Assembly (NCBI RefSeq): GCF_030052815.1
Contig: NC_079501.1
Location: 91,846,759 to 91,910,758 of the forward strand
Reading direction: 5' to 3'
Length of the DNA: 64,000 nt
Origin: Hevea brasiliensis
Lineage: Eukaryota; Streptophyta; Magnoliopsida; Malpighiales; Euphorbiaceae
Each line of letters begins with the position of its first letter. The first letter of the stretch is position 1. Below the pieces are notes generated by a model, which worked only from the letters and a program-made list of their open reading frames with translations, made no database searches and was not told the DNA's origin. This document shows, piece by piece, positions 59,466 through 64,000 of this stretch. The translations under genes were made by a program, and so were the position numbers.

Positions 59466-62400
59466 ATGGCTCCCAAGCCCAAACCCCACCGTCTCCATCC
59501 AGGTAATCTTATCTCTTTCTTCTGTGTATACGTTGGTTTCGTGGGGTTCTATTTTTTTTTTTTTCTGTAAAATTTTTATTGAGGTAAAGAAAATCAGTAG
59601 CAGGGACTGCATTACAGAGCTCGGCGAAGAGAGTAAGAACAATGAGCACAGAGTCTTCCTTCAAGGATGCCTTTGGAAAATACGCAGAATATCTCAATGA
59701 CCTTGTAAATTTCTTTCTTTATTCTTCTTTATTACCGTTGTTATTGTTAGAATTTGAAACTTATAAGAATAATTTTGACCATGATGGTGGAAGTGAAAAT
59801 GTGTGCCATGGACTAAGGGTCTGAATTTTAACCGCTAATCTTTCTTGTTTGGCCAATTCAATCTTGAAGAGCAACAACAATGGGAGTGGATGTTAGTGTA
59901 GTCTGTGTAGAGGTTCTCGAAGATATATGCTGATTAATGATTTTGGCGAGTTGAATTTGCTTTTTGGGTTAGTCAGCTGTGACTAATGCTGTATTTGCCT
60001 TTGTTGAACTTGAACATTTGTCTCCATTTTCAACTGTAATCCTTTTTCTATATGATTACTTCAATCCTGTCATTGTGGGTTGGCAAGCCCAGTAACTGAA
60101 TCTTCCCAATGGAACCTCAAAGTTCATTTATTTTGATCTCAAGTTGAAGCCTCCTATGGACCTACATTGAAAACCAAACCTAATTAATAAAAGAAAACTT
60201 CTAATGAAATTATCTTGTTATAATGCCTAAGTCATGGTACATCACATGCCATCAAAAAGAAATCAAAGTTTTGCTTTTGTCAAGGAATCAGTTTTGAAGT
60301 TTGAGACAAAATTGGAAGTAAATTTTAAATTCAATGATCCAGTTGCATGAAATAAAACAGTGGGGACTATACTAGAAAGAAATATAATCGCAGAGACTAG
60401 GTGTAATACTTGGCCAAAGATGCCTGATACAATGAATGGGAAGTGGGTAGTGGGAAGTGTAAAAGATTTTACTATATGGAAATGCTTTCTGAAATATTTA
60501 TATTATTTTGAGCCTGCATGAAACTACTTATATTGGTGGTTTGATTCCTCTCTTATCATAAATTAATAATCATTGAAACTATGTCATGCTCCCAACTCAA
60601 TTTATGTATTCTTGTAGAATGACAAACGGGAAAGAGTAGTTAAAGCTAGTCGTGATGTCACCATGAACAGCAAAAAGGTCATATTTCAAGTTCACAGGTG
60701 ATCAGTTTACCTTAATTTTTATATCTTTTTTTTAATCTTCATATATATATTCAGTGCATGCCATTTCTTTAATTATGTGATTTTTGAAATGTTGTGTGAG
60801 ATCTTCCTTGAGATTTTTTTCATTTGTAAACCTTTTGTTGGCTTTTATTGCAAGAACACATTTCAAGTGAACTTTTTTAAGTTAATTTTTCTGATCATAA
60901 TGACTTTTATTTCTCACAAGCAAAGAGTTGGACATTTATTTGGTTTGCGTGATACATTACCTGGTTTGACTTCAGGACTTAAACCTTTCTGAATCCTGAT
61001 ATATTGGTGTTATAATCTTGTGTAATGATAGAATCAGTAAATATAACAAAGAAGAAGTTCTTGAGAAGGCAGAAAAGGATTTAGCAGCTGTGACAGATCA
61101 GTATATGTCCCGATTAGTCAAAGAACTGCAAGGCACTGATTTTTGGAAGCTAAGACGAGCTTACTCTCCTGGGGTAATATTTTTATATCCTTCCCTGTCA
61201 GGGCCAGAATCAGATGTGTGCTACTAACTGATTCATTTTTCCTTGGGTTCTTTGCAGGTGCAAGAATACGTTGAAGCTGCAACATTCTGTAAATTCTGCC
61301 AAACAGGGACTCTTTTGAACCTGGATGAGATCAATGCTAGTCTATTGCCACTTAGTGATCCATCTCTTGAGCCTTTGCAGTTAAAAATCCTTGACTATCT
61401 TTTGGGGGTAATTGCCTGAGTTTTATACTGATTTATGACACTTTCTTTTGTAAAATGAAATTGTGAGCCAGGATTTTCTCTGTTTTATTTAGCTTAGAAT
61501 ATATATGGAACAACAATTCATGTCTTATATACATCAGAGGGTAATGAACCAATCTAATGGATTTCCATGTAGATGCAGTTGCTCTTTTGTCATAATCATC
61601 TAATTCATCTCTTTTTATTGGTTACTTTCATATAAATAACAGGTGTATGCTACAAATAGCCAAAATGAAGTCCACATTCATAAGTGTGTTCTCATCATTC
61701 ATCAACATAGTCCCAATTTACACCCTTTCAATAATATGAGTAATTGGCTAAAGTTCTTTCTCCTTTTTGTTTTATGGATATGTTTGTGAGTGTGTATGCA
61801 TATGTCCATATGCATGCAAGGAGATACTCAAATGTGTTTGTACAGCTTGCAGATTTAACAGGAGAGCTGATGCGGCTAGCAATTGGTCGAATTTCAGATG
61901 GTGAGCCTGAATTTGCTGAGAGGATATGTAAGTTTGTACGTGAAATCTACAGGGAGTTGAGTCTCATTGTCCCACATATGGATGATAGTTCTGACATGAA
62001 AACAAAGATGGATACAATGCTTCAAAGCATGCTGAAAATAGAGAATGGTATTTGCCAAACTTTTACTGTCCCAAGTTGTGAATGTGATTGGTTATATCAC
62101 ATAATAGAGTGATGATATTAACTGATGAAATTGGTATTACTTACAGATTTCTCACATTGATAATATTATCAAAAGGATATATAAAACAACTTTGGACACA
62201 GAGAAAGGGTGAAATTATACTGTTTAAATTTCCAATGAGGACTTGTATTAATTTGAAATTCATTTGTAATGAAATCTCATTATTGTTGCCTTATATATTA
62301 ATGTGTACTGTTCATCTGACATGAAGTGAAAAAAATGTGAAAATTTTCCACTACTTTTTTTTAGAATTCATTTGCAAATTCTAGAGAGAATTTGGCTTAA

Positions 62401-63108
62401 ATATAAGTATTTTTATGAAATTATTACAGAGTTTCAAATAAAATTTTAACTTCCAAGTGGACATTTTCAAGTTTCCAAGCTTGTCAAGTATGGATTTGAC
62501 AATAATTCCTTTAAATCTATAAATTCTTCTCTGAAAAATAAGTTGTGTGAAATTTAATTTGCAAACTTGAGTGCTTTAAGACTGATGTTGGCTGCCTACT
62601 GGTGCACACTCAATCATGCTAATGACTTGAAGCTAGATGGTACTCTTTTCCACGAGTGGCTTTTACTGTTTGGCGTGACATTCTTTCATGCCTATTAATA
62701 TCTTAAATTCATCTTAAGTTCTGCAGGGATTTTTCAACTGCTGATAATATTTTCATAATGTTTCATCATCCAACTACAAATTTGAGGGGGATATGATTGT
62801 TTTTCCAATATATTGAAGAACTATATCTTCTTTATTCCATGTTGCCATGTTTTGAAAATTAAGCAATAATGTGTGTTTTCCTGTGCACTCTTGTTATTAA
62901 GAAGATGATATTAAATTGTAATTCATCTGCTTTGTCACTTCAAGTTTTGAGGAGATTTTGCCTATGTTTAGTTTTGCTGGATTTTTTTAATTGAGTTATT
63001 GTTGCAGCTTGCTTTAGTGTCCATGTGAGAGGATCAGAATACATGCCACTGCTTGGATCTAGCGAGCCGAGTTCCTTTTTGTTGGGGGTGTCTGACATTG
63101 AATTATGA
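59466..63108 (+). CDS. translin-associated factor X (TRAX) homologue
   Basis: Seven coding exons assigned by eye: 59466-59502, 59598-59704, 60618-60697, 61032-61173, 61258-61407, 61846-62047, 63008-63108. Introns are GT-AG and the frame is continuous, giving 272 aa starting MAPKPKPHRLHP. The basic N-terminus is followed by the helical translin-family fold, with MNSKKVIFQVHRISK, VQEYVEAATFCKF, ADLTGELMRLAIGRISDGE and IENACFSVHVRGSEYMPLLG. Residues corresponding to the TRAX endonuclease site are kept: E125, E128, D175 and E179. TRAX pairs with translin in the C3PO complex, an RNase that in other organisms trims tRNA fragments and removes Argonaute passenger strands. The plant role is less clear. 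The second in-frame Met (59642, MSTESSF) is a possible alternative start. A further intron in the 3' UTR at 63133-63238 is suggested by GT-AG ends. Confidence 0.9.
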
Positions 63109-64000
63109 AGTGATTTCATCTCTAATTGTCAGGTAATTTTATATTTATTTTGTTTTCTTTTCCCCCCTCATGTTCTTGTGGTTTTTTCTTTATTTTTTTT
63201 TGTTAATCTTTCATTTTTTTTATACTTTCACTGCACAGGGAGTTGTCCTTGTCTGGAGGCATTTAGAAGAGACAGATTTTCTTGGTGATAAACAGAAATA
63301 GTTTTGGAAAACTTAGAAGTGAGCCCTTTGCCAATGCAAACTCCTCTTTAGAAAAGTCACTTGCTTTGTTCATTTTTGGAAATATTTTGTAAAATCTGTT
63401 GATGCTTACCTTCAGAAAATAGAATTTGCTCCTTAAAAGCTTTTCTCCAGTCTTTCATAAGCTGTAGAAATTGTGCATTTGTGCTACTATCCTTTCAGTT
63501 TCAAGGAATGAAAGCCTTCCATAGAGTTGTCAACTTGAGCCTCAAGTGGAATGTTAATGATGCTGCCTCTTCTTCATTCCAAAATTTCTTCTGTATTTCC
63601 AATGGTACTAGTAATTCTACATCATTGGGCTCAATACCGTTTAATTCTTACATTGATGATTCTTTTTCTGTTTTGTTACAATATGGTTATTCAGCTCGAT
63701 TCAAAAACCATGCACAGCCCTACTTGAAACCAACCTTTGGTTGATTTTCTTTGTCAAGCAATTTTCTTGGATCATCGTCGGTTTCTGCTTTATTGAGGCA
63801 GCAGTGACAACAGCAAAGCAGCTTCCTCGTCTTTTAAGGTTTGGCCAAATTAATAACTTAATTTTTATATTTTTAAAATTAAATAATTTAATTTCTCATT
63901 TTTTATTGTATATAAATATTAGTCTACTTATTTAATTTATTGTTAATTATAATAAAAATAATAAAAATATCTTTATTAATTATGTCTTAGATTTTGTTTT
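63109..64000. other. TRAX 3' region and flank
   Basis: Probable 3' untranslated sequence with a possible UTR intron at 63133-63238, then less AT-rich sequence to about 63840. An 87-aa frame (63481-63744) has no recognised motif. The end of the window returns to AT-rich DNA. Confidence 0.45.

Noticed and set aside
63481..63744. 87-aa frame downstream of TRAX as a separate gene
   Set aside because: No recognisable domain, and it lies in what is probably the TRAX 3' untranslated region or flank.

Overview
This window is AT-rich, intron-bearing nuclear DNA from a flowering plant, most likely a eudicot. The evidence is plant-only gene families (SOFL, a DYW-class PPR protein, a plastid SppA), GT-AG introns, a plant-type tRNA gene and Tekay/Del-type chromoviruses primed by initiator tRNA-Met. 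The family may be Euphorbiaceae or another Malpighiales lineage, but that is only an impression.

Layout. Positions 1-5.1 kb are intergenic DNA with small MITEs, two of them hAT-like with 8-bp target duplications. A short SOB FIVE-LIKE (SOFL) gene lies at 5413-5880 (+). From 7 to 18.5 kb there are no convincing genes: MITEs, a tandemly duplicated AT-rich unit, a non-autonomous CACTA transposon whose first five bases were the target of a later solo LTR, and a decayed Ty3/gypsy gag relic. From 18,570 to 41,048 stands one large nested retrotransposon complex. An outer chromovirus (minus strand, target duplication CATCA) carries a second chromovirus (24,877-35,787, minus strand, target duplication GGCCA) inside its gag zinc knuckle, and a 1.3-kb hAT-like element inside its right LTR. 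All retroelement reading frames are broken by stops or frameshifts.

The genic part begins at 43 kb, all on the plus strand. It holds a 13-exon gene for a plastid signal-peptide-peptidase A (protease IV, 690 aa deduced), a decayed alpha-galactosidase fragment, an intronless 988-aa DYW-type PPR gene, a tRNA-Val(UAC) on the minus strand, and a seven-exon gene for translin-associated factor X (272 aa deduced). These genes do not form a functional cluster: each has its own upstream region, and they act in cytokinin-related growth (SOFL), plastid proteolysis (SppA), organelle RNA editing (PPR) and small-RNA or tRNA processing (TRAX).

I did not find a previously undescribed molecular system. The most informative part is the transposon stratigraphy, which can be read base by base from target-site duplications and from empty sites in duplicated copies. 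Splice sites were assigned by eye from frame continuity, GT-AG ends and family knowledge. No alignment or database search was run.
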